Shown here piece after piece: positions 43,256 through 54,689 of a DNA stretch of 64,000 bases. This DNA is from Proteles cristata cristata (Eukaryota > Chordata > Mammalia > Carnivora > Hyaenidae). Every line of letters begins with the position of its first letter. Positions within the stretch are counted from its first letter, which is position 1. The notes beneath the pieces are model-generated. The model did not search any database and was not told the DNA's origin. It was given only the letters and a program-made list of their open reading frames with translations. A program made the position numbers and the translations under genes. The stretch is from positions 186,001 through 250,000 of the forward strand of contig JAESUZ010003505.1 of assembly GCA_017311185.1 (NCBI GenBank). Reading direction: 5' to 3'.

Positions 43256-43407
43256 AGACACCTGAGTGGCTGAATCTTTTAAGCCTCTGACATTTGGCTT
43301 TGGCTTAGGTCATGATCTCACAGTTCTTGAGTTTGAGTCCTGTGTTGGGCTCTGTGCTGACAGCGTGGAGTCTGCTTGGGATTCTGTCTCTCAAAATAAT
43401 AAACTTA
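43256..43407 (+). mobile_element. CAN-SINE, plus strand, short form
   Basis: AGACACCTGAGTGGCTGAATC, GGCTTAGGTCATGATCTCACAG, GGGCTCTGTGCTGACAGCG and CTGTCTCTCAAAATAATAAAC. The CT-rich 3' body is almost absent, so the element is only about 150 bp, yet it has a perfect 17-nt target-site duplication. The deletion may therefore predate insertion or be internal. Confidence 0.92.
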
Positions 43408-43424
43408 AAAAATGTTAATGGCAG
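43408..43424. repeat. Target-site duplication, right copy
   Basis: AAAAATGTTAATGGCAG is identical to the left copy. Confidence 0.93.
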
Positions 43425-43889
43425 CAGCAGACTAGGAATTTTTAAGGTACATACCCTGTTTCAAAAGTGTCCTAGATGATAAATTTGAGTAGCATCAATA
43501 ATATTAGGACCCCTGAATGCTGTATGGCTTTTAAATCCTGCTTTGGTAGTGATGGTTGCAAATGACTGTCCAAAGAAGCATAAATGAAGAGAGGTGTATC
43601 TTTTGTTAAGAGCTTAAGAGATGTCAGAGACTACTTCTGTCAGGTTTCAGAGTTAAAGAAATTACACACTTGTAAGTACAATACAAAGAAAACATATGTA
43701 AAATTAAAATATAATATTTTAAATTTCTATTTATATTCTCAAAAAGAAAAATATATTATGGGTTGGAGCGAGGAATGATACAAGTGTGATCTAGAAATTT
43801 AGAAAGATAAAACATATAAACACACTAAAACACACTAGTTTTTAGACTATTAAAATTATAGTTTTCTTTTTAATATCCTGGAGATGACA
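43425..43889. other. Unassigned sequence
   Basis: No gene was recognised in this roughly 465-bp AT-rich stretch. Confidence 0.4.
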
Positions 43890-44092
43890 TTGTTTTTCTT
43901 TCTTTTTTTTTTATTGTTTACTTGAAGCAAGAGAGCATGAGCAGAGTTGGGTCAGAGAGAGGGGAAGAGAGACCATCCCAATCAGTCTCCCCACTGTGAG
44001 CACAGAGCCCAACACAGAGCTCAAACTCAAGAACCCTGAGATCATGACCTGGGACGAAGCCAAGAGTCAGGCGCTTAACTGACCCAGGCACT
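43890..44092 (-). mobile_element. CAN-SINE, minus strand, old and diverged
   Basis: T-rich left end, GAGAGCATGAGCAGAGTTGGGTCAGAGAGAGG, GTGAGCACAGAGCCCAACACAGAGCTC and AGATCATGACCTGGGACGAAGCC identify it. The head is nearly lost (ACTGACCCAGGCACTGGG). Confidence 0.85.
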
Positions 44093-44094
44093 GG

Positions 44095-44121
44095 GTGATG
44101 ATAGATAGATGATAGATAATT
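44095..44121. repeat. (GATA)n-like microsatellite
   Basis: GATGATAGATAGATGATAGATAA directly follows the SINE. Confidence 0.85.
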
Positions 44122-44565
44122 TTATCATCCCTGTTCCTTATTTTATCCTTTATGAAAAACAGGTTTTAATGTGAAATACTGGTTATGTTCGAATATTCTC
44201 TTAATAAAGTATAATCCTTAAAGTCCTGTTAATAAATCAAAAGAATGGAATGATCAGGGAAAAAACTTGGAGTACTTTTACAAATGAAAAGTCAGCAAAT
44301 AGGTCCCATTTATTCATTTACTTTGCTTTATTTTAATGGAAATTAACAGTAACAGGTAAGCTAGAAGTCCCTCAAGCCTTAATGTTGGCTGATCCTTTTA
44401 TTTCATTGTGTTGGAACCACATGGGATGGAATTAAATGGCACAGTAAACATTACAGTGACTATAGGTGAGGGTGTTCTTGGCTAGGATGATGCCCATTTC
44501 CTTGCCACACTGCTGGGGTGCAAATCAGATTGTTGAAATCATCTAAAACACGGTTCACTGCCTTG
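44122..44565. other. Unassigned sequence
   Basis: No gene or named repeat was recognised. Confidence 0.4.
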
Positions 44566-45060
44566 GTTGCCCGTTGGATGAGCAAAATTTCTTAATATTC
44601 CTCACATACCCATGAAGACCCAGCTTTTGCTAACATCCAAGTTATGTTTTTTGACTCTCCCCTGTTCAGTGGATTCTAGCCAGACCAATAGACTCTGGTT
44701 TCCACCCCAAAAATGCCTCCCGTGATCTCTTTCTTCCAGACCTTTGCGGATGTCCTTTTGTTTTCTGGGAGTTTTTATTTCCACTCATTTTTTCTACACC
44801 TACTTTAATTTCCTCATCATCCTGATGTCCGTTTCTGAGCTCTTCTTCCCAGAATTCTCATTGCCTAGACTGCTGTGGTTTTCTCACGCTGCACTCTGTA
44901 ATGATGGGATCGTGAGACGACCAGTCTGAATTCCCCATAAGCCTCCAAATAAATGTGTATTTGGCTTCCTCTTGAACTTTGAGTCCCTAATGTATTTTAT
45001 GTCGTGTACATGTCATAAACCTTTGTGGAATAAATGAAAGCTACCACATCCTCTGGAAAA
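44566..45060 (+). mobile_element. Possible L2 fragment, plus strand
   Basis: CATACCCATGAAGACCCAGC, a pyrimidine-rich middle, and an end reading ATGTCATAAACCTTTGTGGAATAAATGAAAG are reminiscent of the L2 3' end ('aagacccagctcaaa', 'aaatgtttgttgaatgaatga'). Weak. Confidence 0.35.
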
Positions 45061-46011
45061 AAGCTAACATGTATAGTTAGGCATCAAGGCAGATTTTGAT
45101 AGTTAATTCATTAGTCAACCAATCACTGATTCTTTCTGTGAAAATATCCTGAATACATTTTACTGTTTTTGACACATGGCTGGTCACTGGTAAAGGGATG
45201 ATCACCTGGCCCTTTGACAACTGAAAAGGGAAAATGCATAGGAAATTCTTGAGACCTAGGCTCCCGGGCTGTAGAAGGGAAATTACATATTGATTGTAAT
45301 ATAAATTGATGTTTAAGGCTTGGAAAGTATTAATAAAAATACTGTTAAAATATTACATATTTGATTGTTGCACTGAATTTTATCAGATAAATATAAATAC
45401 ATCTTTAAAATACTATTTTGCTTTTCACAGCCCAAATATAATCATTCACTGAATGCACATCGAATGTTAGTAGAATTATATTTATGAAGGAGAAAAGAAT
45501 CGCAAATGAAGTTCTGAGCGAAACTGAATCCTTTAGTCAATGTTGATAATCTTCCAGTGCAGATAGATCATCGCTCCAGTTTTTGTGGAATTTGATATTT
45601 CAGGGAAACACGTGGACTCTAGAACATTCCATTGCACTGATTGCTATAGATTTTTGTCTTAGTTTAATAATCCAATTTTAGAAAGTCATAGAAATTCTCC
45701 CTAAAAAAGCAGAATAGCAACAGGAAGTAGTAGTTTAGGAGTAAGCTGTGACTTGAATTGTGGTTTTTGGAATAATACATTAGTTTGTAATCAATTATGG
45801 ATGAAATGTCTGGTCCATATTTTTCCACATCATCTACCAGCATTGCATCGCTCATGCCAGAATTGATTATGCAAGTCTCTTCTCTTCTGTCATAACTGTC
45901 TGGACCAAGAAGAGCATGATACGCGCAGAACAGCAATTAGCATCAGAAATCAATCATCCTGAGGCTGTGTTTTCTAGAGTTCATTTAGAAAAAAAATATC
46001 CTCCATGTGAC
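45061..46011. other. Unassigned sequence
   Basis: 45090-45220 could be a decayed L2 on the minus strand (TAATTCATTAGTCAACCAATCACTG and so on), but I cannot establish it. No gene was recognised; the 90-codon minus frame at 45664-45936 has no domain. Confidence 0.35.
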
Positions 46012-46040
46012 TGTGTGTGTGTGTGTACACATACACATGC
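46012..46040. repeat. (TG)n(AC)n alternating tract
   Basis: Twenty-nine strictly alternating pyrimidine-purine bases with a self-complementary TGTGTACACA core. Z-DNA-prone. Confidence 0.88.
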
Positions 46041-46390
46041 CAGTCTTGATTTATCATCTGTTGTGTTGGAAACCTGACATTTCCTACTTTTGTCTGAAAA
46101 CATGTCAGTCCAGATAAACCCCTGTAACTAGGAAGTTGGCATCCCAGTGACTAGAGGAAACCCTTTATATGGGAAGTACTGTTAATTTTTTTTAAGATTT
46201 ACTAACCAATATTAACCTCTATAGATTTCCCAGCTGATTGCCTAGTTAATGCAAGCCTACTGTGTTTGTTTTCATTGCTCTTCTTTAGACCTATAGTTAC
46301 AGTTTAAAAGTTTACTTTAAATTTCACTCTATGCGTAAACAATAGAGACTATTTTGGTGAAATAACAGGAGAAACAAATTTTCCAGAACT
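46041..46390. other. Unassigned sequence
   Basis: No gene or named repeat was recognised. Confidence 0.4.
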
Positions 46391-46446
46391 AATTTTATAC
46401 ATCAGATTTTTTTTTCATAATTTTATACATCAGATTTTTTTTTCAT
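46391..46446. repeat. Perfect 28-bp tandem duplication
   Basis: The unit at 46391-46418 (starting AATTTTATACATCAGA and ending in 9 T then CAT) is repeated without change at 46419-46446. Identity implies a recent replication-slippage event. Confidence 0.95.
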
Positions 46447-46678
46447 ACTATGAGAGCTAATATTTTATTAAAATATCTAGGGGACTAGTCCTAAAATGCA
46501 ATTTAGGCCTATAAAATGCTTAAATTTTTTAGAGTTTAGAGATGACTCAGAAAATATTTAATTGAACTACTTGACAGTTACGATTTATGCAATTGTGCAT
46601 AATTTACACATGGCTTTGTGGAAAAATCAGACTTCTTGGTTGAGTCTAATATTGACACTAAAAAGTAGTGAAGTTCAG
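46447..46678. other. Unassigned sequence
   Basis: AT-rich, no feature recognised. Confidence 0.35.
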
Positions 46679-46679
46679 G

Positions 46680-46872
46680 GTCACCTGGGTGAGCTTACTT
46701 GGTTAAGTGTCTGAGTTTGGCTCAGATCACGATCTTAGGGTCTGTGGGTTTGAGCCCTGCGTTGGGTTGTGTGCTCCTAGCTCCTAGCCTGGAGCCTGCT
46801 TCATATTTTCTCTCTCTGCTCTTCTCCCAATTCATGTTCTGTCTCTCAAAAATGAATAAATATTTTAAAAAA
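46680..46872 (+). mobile_element. CAN-SINE, plus strand
   Basis: GGTCACCTGGGTGAGCTTAC head, TTGAGCCCTGCGTTGGG, the CCTAGCCTGGAGCCTGCTTC body, a CT-rich part and an AAATGAATAAATATTTT tail. A likely target duplication is AGTGAAGTTCA/AGTGTAGTTCA (10 of 11) on the two sides. Confidence 0.92.
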
Positions 46873-48091
46873 TGAAAAAAAGTGTAGTTCAAAATAATCT
46901 TGCCTTAAGACTTTAATATTTGAATTTTTCACAATACTTGTGGCAAGAACTAGGCATGTTGTAGTTGATATTGATGAACCCTAATAATGAAAATAGGCAT
47001 GGAGAGAAATTTGCAATGGTGGAACACAACCCCAGATACCTTGTCACCTTGATAAACTAAAACACTTGGAACGTTCAGGAGAAAAAAAAAGTCCCTATTT
47101 TCCAACAACTTAAAATCTGAAGAGGGCAGGTCAGAGGCAGCACATCTTGATTCAGTGTAAGTCATCCATGTCTTCTGGGAGTCACACAAGGCACGTATGA
47201 CTTGGGAAGCAGAGCCAGTTTCTTCTTTTTAGGAGTCAGGCAGAAGTTTATGAAGGCTAGTCATTCTTGGGTCATGCTTGTCCATGATTCCAGCAATTCC
47301 CCAGTCCACTTACCACATGAACGTTCATTCATGTGGAGTTGTAATAACTCCAGCAATTGGTGCTTCCAGTAGATGTTCTGTTCAGTCATCTGAGACTTTC
47401 TCTAAAGCCATGTGAGTGCCAATGGCAGGGCAGGGGGAGAACTCTGCTTTTTACCTACTTGTGTTCAGCACAAGGCCTAGAATATCAGCATGCAACAGAT
47501 AGCTCTTAAGTTTAAGCAAACAGTAAGTGCCAAAAACCACATTTTTAAAAAAAACAAGATTTATCTTCTCAGCAGTACCTGTTCTTCAACTTAATTAAGG
47601 CAATGGCTGAGCCTACTAGTACTTTTAAAGTTGGTAATTTTTTGAGTTTTTTTTTAACAACAAAATTTGTTGGTTATTTCTAACTTATATTTGAAAATAC
47701 AGCTTTCACTAAGCATCTGTGGGGGAAAATAATTCACCTATGAATATACTAACATATTTCAGTCGACAAAGAAAAATAACCAGAAACCATTATAACCATT
47801 TCCCCCTAAATTCCGATGAGCCTTTAAACAAGGTATGGTTTCCTAGCTGTTTTCATGAAGATATGCTAAAGTGTCTTCTAATCTCAAGTGGTTGAAAGAA
47901 CAAGTAGAATTTATAGGTACTTATTTACATCATGAAATAGAAGTAACTGATTTACAGTGTACCTATTTCTCCTTCAGAGGTTTTGTTTAATATCGATAAC
48001 CATGCAGGAATGTCTTAGCCCAAATGAAAAATGAAAATGTGTTGAAGAGTCAGGGTCTGAAATGGCCATTTTTGGGTTTAGTTCACCACTT
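46873..48091. other. Unassigned sequence
   Basis: About 1.2 kb without a gene. The 79-codon minus frame at 46950-47189 has no recognisable domain. Confidence 0.4.
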
Positions 48092-48470
48092 AGTTGGAGT
48101 ATAAGTTTCTGATTGCTGCTCTAACAAACTATGACAGTCACTTCTACCATTGCAAATGGAAAGGAACCAGGGTGTCTGCATTCATTCTGGAGGCTCTAGG
48201 GGAGAATTCATTTTTGGGGATTTTGCAGTTTCTGGACGCAGCTCTCATTTCTTGGCGCCTGAGCCTACAGTGCTGTACCTATGCTAACGTGGTCACATCT
48301 TGTGATTACCCTGTGCCTACCTCGGTAATGAGAATAATCTCCCCATCTCAAGATGCACAGTTTAATCATCTCTGTAAAATCTCTTTGGCCATGCAAAGGT
48401 ACATTCTTTCAGGTACTATGAATGAGAATGTGGATATTTTTTAGGAACTAACATTCAGCTCATATCAGTT
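48092..48470 (-). mobile_element. MLT1-like MaLR LTR, minus strand
   Basis: GTTTCTGATTGCTGCTCTAACAAACTATGAC, TTCTGGAGGCTCTAGGGGAGAATTC, CTTGTGATTACCC, ATAATCTCCCCATCTCAAGATG, and GGCCATGCAAAGGTACATTC are all in the order of a reversed MLT1-type LTR. The 116-codon plus-strand frame inside it is not a gene. Confidence 0.72.
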
Positions 48471-49075
48471 AATGACATTTTAGGTTTAGAGACCAATTTA
48501 GGAAAGCTCTTTCTCCCTGGTGAAGGCAACTTAGATGCCTCTGCTGTTAACACTTGGTCTGTGAGACCCTTAGTGAAGGGGAGAACCATCAGTATGAAAG
48601 GTAGGAATGATGAAGTACTGGCCCCATATCTAGCTGTCAAGTGTGTTTAATTTTATCTAGAATAGAAGGATAAAGTCCACCCCAGTTAGATATTTATGTG
48701 GTCACATTGCTTCTCCTATATAAACTCATGTGGAACAAATAAGCAAATTAGCCTAGAGCTGATTTTCTTTAAGCAGGTCAGACTGAAAAGAGTGAATGAT
48801 AAACTATTTTACTGCTTCTTTCCAGGGGATTTAAAAGTTAGGAATATAAACTAGTATATATTCCCTATGATCAGTTTGATTTGAAAGGCAATTAATAGGC
48901 TAAAACTATTAACAATGCTTAAAAACCAAAAAAATGCTTATTTTGGTTAAGACATGTTTACTTTGGCAAGGTTAATAGATTTCCTTTTTATATTTGCCGT
49001 AAGATTTAGTCAACTTTGTAGGTATTTTAGTTCCAGCTGTATATTGATGATATAGACGTATCTTTGTGTGTCCTT
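48471..49075. other. Unassigned sequence
   Basis: No gene or named repeat was recognised. Confidence 0.4.
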
Positions 49076-49213
49076 ATGTATATTATATACGTTTATATAT
49101 ATATAACATTATACACATATATATTACAAACATATATATAATATGTTTATATATAATATAAACCTATAAAACATACATATTATATATAAACATATATATG
49201 TATATATATATAC
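49076..49213. repeat. AT-rich (TATA)n tract with inverted symmetry
   Basis: About 138 nt of almost pure A/T with interspersed AAACATATATAT and ATATATGTTTAT blocks that are reverse complements of each other. Likely unstable and able to form cruciforms. Confidence 0.9.
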
Positions 49214-50228
49214 AACCTCTCATTAAGTCTTCTTAGTGCACTGTAGGAAAAAGGCCTCCTCCTAAAAGGGTATTTCTTTCTATACTTAATCTCCATATTC
49301 TGTGTCAAAGAGGAAAACTTAAATATCCCATTTGTCCTTAAATTCAAAATAATAACTAAAAGAATTCAAATCTAATTTTTGAAATGAGTGTGATTTAAAT
49401 AGTACTACATCTCCTGTTTATAGAAAACTACATGAATCTTACTCTGATGTTTCAAAATAACATGAGTTCATTTCCAAAAACTTTATAGTTATATCTGTGG
49501 GTAGCCAATTGATGTTCCAGGATGTTTCATAATCTATAATAACAAAAATTTTCAGGGAAACATTACACTGTGTTCTCAAAACTAAGGTTAAAATGGCATT
49601 ATGTATGTTGAAAGTAAACTTTCCTTTTAATGGCTGGTGTTACTAAATATTCATTTCTCTGAAAGCCTGAAATTGTCAACCACCCTTCTGGGAGTATTGA
49701 TATGATCTGATTATCTTGTATTAGAAATAGCATTTTTTAAAGACTAGTGATGAGTTCTGTGAAATAACTTGTATCTGCCTTAATCAAAATGTGAAATGCT
49801 CTCCACTTGATCCTTTTAAATTGTTTCTATGACATTTGCCACAGTGGTCATTAAATTAGGTAGTAATAGCCTAATGTGTTTTTGGACCCTTTCCGTTTTC
49901 AAGAATAGAGAGATTGCATTGGCTACTTTTCTGCTTTATGAGCCTCGGCAGGAATAAATGTGCTCATAAAATGTACATTAAGAGTTCTTCAATTATGTCC
50001 CTATTTCCTTGGGCACCCCAGCCTTTTAATAAGCTTTTTTAGGTGTTTCTGGTCTATAGTCATTTAATTTCTACAACATTCCTCATAAGCTTTCATCATG
50101 ATTTAAATGAAATTCTGTTATAAGGTGCAGTAGAATTATAACCAAGTACATTCACTAAGTGTAATTCCTTGAAGAAACTTATATCACCACATTGCAATAT
50201 AAGTCAATTTGCATTTAACCTGTTAACC
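49214..50228. other. Unassigned sequence
   Basis: About 1 kb free of recognisable repeats and genes. Its low repeat content makes 49630-50220 a reasonable place to look for conservation. Confidence 0.4.
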
Positions 50229-50247
50229 TTTTTTTTTTTTTTTTTAG
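50229..50247. repeat. Poly-T run
   Basis: About 18 T. No minus-strand AATAAA follows at mRNA spacing, so no retrocopy is called. Confidence 0.85.
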
Positions 50248-51120
50248 TTTCTAGGAAAATCGTGGGAGATGCCTGTGTTAATATAAACAGACACACATAG
50301 AAACATAATAACTTAGGCAGATATATATTTCAATGAGGAAGTAATAGATTCCCAAGATCATTGAGACCAGTCTTCTCAAATCACATATTGTTCAAGTTAG
50401 AGACTCCAGTACCTTAAGCAAGCTGAATGGAAGCATAGCGCTAGAATTCTGATCTCTTTACTCTTAAGTGCATTTTCTGGTAAAATATGCAACTTTTTTG
50501 ACAGTGTTCGGTGAAACATATCAAAGGTACAGTCTGATAACACACGATGCACTTAGGCTGGAGACCCCATTAACTCTTGCTGGTGCACAGTGGGAGGCTT
50601 AAACAAGGTCCTGCAAGAATTGTCATTGCAGCCTCTCGTTTGCTTGACACGTCGGAGACTGCTTCCTACAGCAAGAGTCCAGGCAGAATGTACTTTCGAA
50701 ATAGATGTATTATCATTGGCCACATAATGCACAGGTAATGGATACAACAATATGCATCAAATTGATCATGGTTCTATTTTTGCTTCACCAGTGTTTGTTA
50801 ATTTGTATGATTGTTTTGTGACCTGGATTTTGGTTCACGAGACAACTATCCCTACCAATATTAAGGGATTTCCAGCAGGTTCTTTGTACCTTGCCTTCTT
50901 CAGAGATTCTATTCTTTAATTTCTTTTAGTATGTTTGAGCTGTATAATCTTTCTTCTTTGACCCTAGCTTTGTGTTACACGTGTGCACTTGAAGCTGAAC
51001 TCACAATGTTCTGTTTTATAGTATTGTGAAAAGTTTTTAAAATGAATTTAATGTTCACTAATTCATCAGTATCAGAATCAGGACTAATAAAATTGCTCAA
51101 GGCTGATATTGTAGTATAAT
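50248..51120. other. Unassigned sequence
   Basis: No gene was recognised. Confidence 0.4.
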
Positions 51121-51310
51121 ATTTGATATCAGGTAGAAGTAGAGTTTAAATCTCAGGCCTGTCATACAGTTACAGATATGTGAAAAAGAAATGCCTTGGC
51201 TGCTTATAAAATTTTTCCTCTATGTAATGGAAAACATAACCCTGTTTCATTCAAGAGAATGGCAAGAATGAGTGAGACAATCCTTGACAACTATTCTGGA
51301 ATACATGATA
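51121..51310 (+). mobile_element. Possible MIR fragment, plus strand
   Basis: AGAGTTTAAATCTCAGGCCTGTC and TTCCTCTATGTAATGGAAAAC sit at MIR-like spacing. Very weak. Confidence 0.3.
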
Positions 51311-51972
51311 TTCTCATTATAGAGTGGCTATTATTTTACAGTCATTAATTTAAAAAATATTAAAATGTAAGAATGTATGAGACTTTACTGGTCAATGTGC
51401 TTAAAGGCAGCTTGAGCTGAATGGGAGGTTTAAAGAAAAAATTTTAATCCCCTCTCCCTCAAAACCTCCAAAATAATTAATTTTCAGAAAACTTCAACCT
51501 TTTATCAAAGAACATAAATAACTTCATTTTCAGCTTCTCTTAACTAACTTTACTATCAGTATATACTGTATATACATGTAGTTGTTCGTGTCTGTGTGTT
51601 TATCTGTTCTCAAAGATTAATTCCCGTTGATTTTAAGACCTAGTTAACGTGTATTTGTGCAATTAGATCTTCAAAAAATAACCATTCCCCTAGTACTTTG
51701 TCTTGTCCTGATTTTAAAATATTCAAAGCATTATCGCACACATGTGTTACTGACTTGTGAAACCATTCATTACCTATCTTAACCCCTTCATGCATGGTGC
51801 ATGAAGTAGCAATGTTACTGGTTTATTTTAGCCAAAATGTCCCCAGTGCCTAGGTCAGATGCCTAGAGCATTGCAGAAGTTTAATTAGCATGTATTGGGT
51901 GGAGGGAGGGAGGGATGAATGGATGTGTTTGAATTATTGTATAATATTCTATAGATTTTTATGTTTATATAT
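51311..51972. other. Unassigned sequence
   Basis: AT-rich, no gene recognised. Confidence 0.4.
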
Positions 51973-52176
51973 TTTTTTTTATTTCTAGGAGAGAGAGAGA
52001 GAGACAGCGTGAGCAGGGGAGGGTCAGAGAGAGAGGGAGTCACAGACTGAAACAGGCTCCAGGCTCCGAGCTGGCAGTCAGCACAGAGCCCGACGCGGGG
52101 CTCGAACCCACGAACCGTGAGATCATGACCCAAGCGAAAGTCGGACGCTTAACCGACTAAGCCACCCAGGCACCCC
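51973..52176 (-). mobile_element. CAN-SINE, minus strand, young subfamily
   Basis: T-rich tail, GAGAGAGAGACAGCGTGAGC, GAGTCACAGACTGAAACAGG, TGGCAGTCAGCACAGAGCCC, CGACGCGGGGCTCGAACCC and the head GCCACCCAGGCACCCC. CpGs are well kept. A 7-nt TTTATAT on each side is a possible target duplication. Confidence 0.95.
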
Positions 52177-52188
52177 TTTATATTTCTA

Positions 52189-52197
52189 TTTTTAAAG
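52189..52197. repeat. Target-site duplication, left copy
   Basis: TTTTTAAAG recurs at 52300-52308 around an old short SINE. Confidence 0.7.
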
Positions 52198-52299
52198 GGT
52201 GTATTTTAAGTAATCTCTAACAGTGTGGGACACAAACTGACAACACTCAGATTAAGAGTCACATGCTCTTCCAAATGAGCCAGCCAGGTACCCCTAGAC
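52198..52299 (-). mobile_element. Old CAN-SINE fragment, minus strand
   Basis: GTGGGACACAAACTGACAACACTC, ATTAAGAGTCACATGCTCTTCC and AATGAGCCAGCCAGGTACCCC represent only the head and first body part (about 100 bp). It is flanked by a 9-nt exact repeat. Confidence 0.75.
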
Positions 52300-52308
52300 T
52301 TTTTAAAG
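52300..52308. repeat. Target-site duplication, right copy
   Basis: TTTTTAAAG is identical to the left copy. Confidence 0.7.
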
Positions 52309-52563
52309 ACCAGTTGACAAGCATTAATCTTTCTGGAATAATTTAGACAAAACAAGACTTTCCAAAACCAAAACAATTCTTTATATTTAATTTGCAACAC
52401 ATTGGTAGTCATTTGTTTATGTTTTTCTGAAAAAAAAAATTAGGTTGGTTAAATAGAAGTAGAAAACTTAGCCCAATTAGTGGAGTCATTAGATGTTAAC
52501 TATTATTGACTAATTTATGAATATACTTCAAATTGTATCTTGAAATCTAAATAGAAATGTTAT
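52309..52563. other. Unassigned sequence
   Basis: AT-rich spacer, no feature recognised. Confidence 0.35.
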
Positions 52564-52760
52564 GGGGTGCCTGGGTGGCTCAGTCACTTAAGTGTCTGAC
52601 ATTGGTTCAGGTCATGAAGTCACAGCTCCATGAGTGTTAGCCCCACGTCGGCTCTGTGCAGACAGCTCAGAGCCTGGATCCTGATCTGAATTTTTTGTCT
52701 ACCTCTCTCTCTGCCACTCCCCTGCTCATGCTGTGTCTATCAAAAATAATAAATATTAAA
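52564..52760 (+). mobile_element. CAN-SINE, plus strand
   Basis: GGGGTGCCTGGGTGGCTCAGTC head, GACAGCTCAGAGCCTGGATCC body, CT-rich part and AATAATAAATATTAAAAAAA tail. CTAAATA occurs at both edges as a partial target duplication. Confidence 0.94.
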
Positions 52761-53422
52761 AAAACTAAATAAATGTTTGAATGTCATTGATAGATACTCT
52801 ATCAAAAAGTTGAGAAGCTAGATTTTTATAACAAGGTAAACAGGTAAGAGCAGTGTCAAATTTTGTGTGTGTGTAATACTTTAGGCCATGGACAGCTTTG
52901 CTTTTAACTCCAGCAGAGAATATATCCGCTCTATGATTACTAATAAGTATGATATGCCACTTCTTATTTTACAAAGTATAGCATTATTATATAAATAGTA
53001 TAAAAACAGCTAATGATGAATTTAGATGTATCCCAGATGAGTTAATTAAAATGACAAATTTCCCTTAAAATCTTGGTATAGGTGAACTGCAAATACTCTG
53101 AGCTTTCTTTCAAGGTGCCTAATGTACAACACAACAGAAATTGAATTGATACTTGAAAAAATTCTTTAAAGGGGTAACTTCCATCTGTTTTCATCAGGAG
53201 TGTACATGTACACCGAATGCATCTTAATATATTAGAGCCTCAGCTAGCCGTACAGTAGGAATTCTTTATACTTCATAAAGATGAACTGGACAAAATAATT
53301 TGATTTAAATATAACAGTAGCTAAAATTGAAATTGTACAACTATAAAATGTATTGAAAATAACGAACTGTGCACAGATCTATCATTTGCAGTTTTCATGT
53401 GTATAGTGACTCAGTTGATGGC
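52761..53422. other. Unassigned sequence
   Basis: No gene was recognised. Short GT tract near 52865-52875. Confidence 0.4.
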
Positions 53423-53439
53423 TTTGAATCTAATCTTTG
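53423..53439. repeat. Target-site duplication, left copy
   Basis: TTTGAATCTAATCTTTG matches 16 of 17 bases with 53669-53685. Confidence 0.92.
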
Positions 53440-53668
53440 TTTTTTTTTTTTTTAAGACATTGTTTTTTAACTATTTTTTTTATTTCTGAGAGAGAGAGAG
53501 CGTAAGCAGGGGAGAGTCAGAGAGAGGGAGACACAGAATCTAAAGCAGGCTCCAGGCTCTGAGCTAGCTGTCAGCACAAAGCCCAACACGGGGCTTGAAC
53601 CCATGAGCTGTGAGATCTTGACCTGAGCCAAAGTTGGATGCATAACCGACTGAGCCAACCAGGTGCCC
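53440..53668 (-). mobile_element. CAN-SINE, minus strand, with long T tail
   Basis: Poly-T and T-rich left end, GAGAGAGAGAGCGTAAGC, GGCTCCAGGCTCTGAGCTAGC, CAACACGGGGCTTGAACCC and the right-hand head GAGCCAACCAGGTGCCC. Flanked by a 17-nt target duplication with one C/T difference. Confidence 0.95.
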
Positions 53669-53685
53669 TTTGAATCCAATCTTTG
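53669..53685. repeat. Target-site duplication, right copy
   Basis: TTTGAATCCAATCTTTG, one difference from the left copy. Confidence 0.92.
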
Positions 53686-54685
53686 AATATAGTTACCTGG
53701 TGTAGATTTATAAGAAGAGTTCTTAGCTCTGTGATCTTTAGGAGAGTGATAGTAATTTTGAGCTATAAATAATGGTATATGTTTCAAATATTATCAATAA
53801 TACTTGAAGATAAACACTACACTATTTAGATTTACCACAGAAACTGTTGCTGGGTTGTTTTGTAGTGCATAATGAATGGGCCATTATGGAACACTGGGAA
53901 AGTGCCATTAAATGTGTTTCTTGTGTTCAAGTAAAATTTCCCTACCGATATGTGATCTGGGCTCATTTTACTATTTAATATTAAATGTAATTAGAATATA
54001 GGATTCTTCAAGGACCTTGTTAAAAATAACTAAAATTTAAACACTTTTTAAAAATGAAAAACACCATTTTATCATTTAAGGTATTAAATCTGCTGACATT
54101 TATAGCCGTTTTCATTAAAAGATTTATTGTTATGTCATTCTCATTAACTTGCATAGGACATACTTATATAAGTTAACAAAAACGTAACAAGGTTCTCAGG
54201 CTTTCAAAAATAGAATTTACAGAAGAGGAAAAGATAAGCCAGTACTCAATATCATACTGAAATGAATCATCATTGGTAACTGTGCCTTCTCTCTGCCCTT
54301 ACCTTTTAATCTTTTTCTCTTCGTAATGTACTTGTGGATGAGTAATTGGAAATGAGCTTTGTTCTAGCAATTGTCCAAACTGCTGTACTCCCGTCTTACC
54401 GATAAACTAGGTACAGAAGGAAGTGAAAACACTACAAGGACCCAAACCGTTTTCCTCAGGCAGAGTGTGAATGTTTGTAGACGGCCTATTGGCTGTGATT
54501 AGTAATATTGTAGTTACTCTTGTTCACATTAAATTTGTCTTCACTACTGTTAGTATCTTGACTGTCCCCTAGCAAAAATTTCCCATGATCTTGTGCCAGA
54601 TGAAGACAGCGAACCTGGAAATTATGGAAAAGCACCTGCTACAGTTACAGGTGGGACTCCATCAGATCCCCCATCCAGTATTGAG
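53686..54685. other. Unassigned sequence
   Basis: 54350-54460 may be a decayed MIR on the minus strand. A splice-acceptor-like CCCCTAG at 54567-54572 and a donor-like CAGGTGGG at 54648-54655 bracket 78 nt, but I saw no convincing exon there. Confidence 0.35.
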
Positions 54686-54689
54686 GTTG

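Noticed and set aside
48094..48444. 116-codon plus-strand frame
   Set aside because: It coincides with a reversed MLT1-like LTR.
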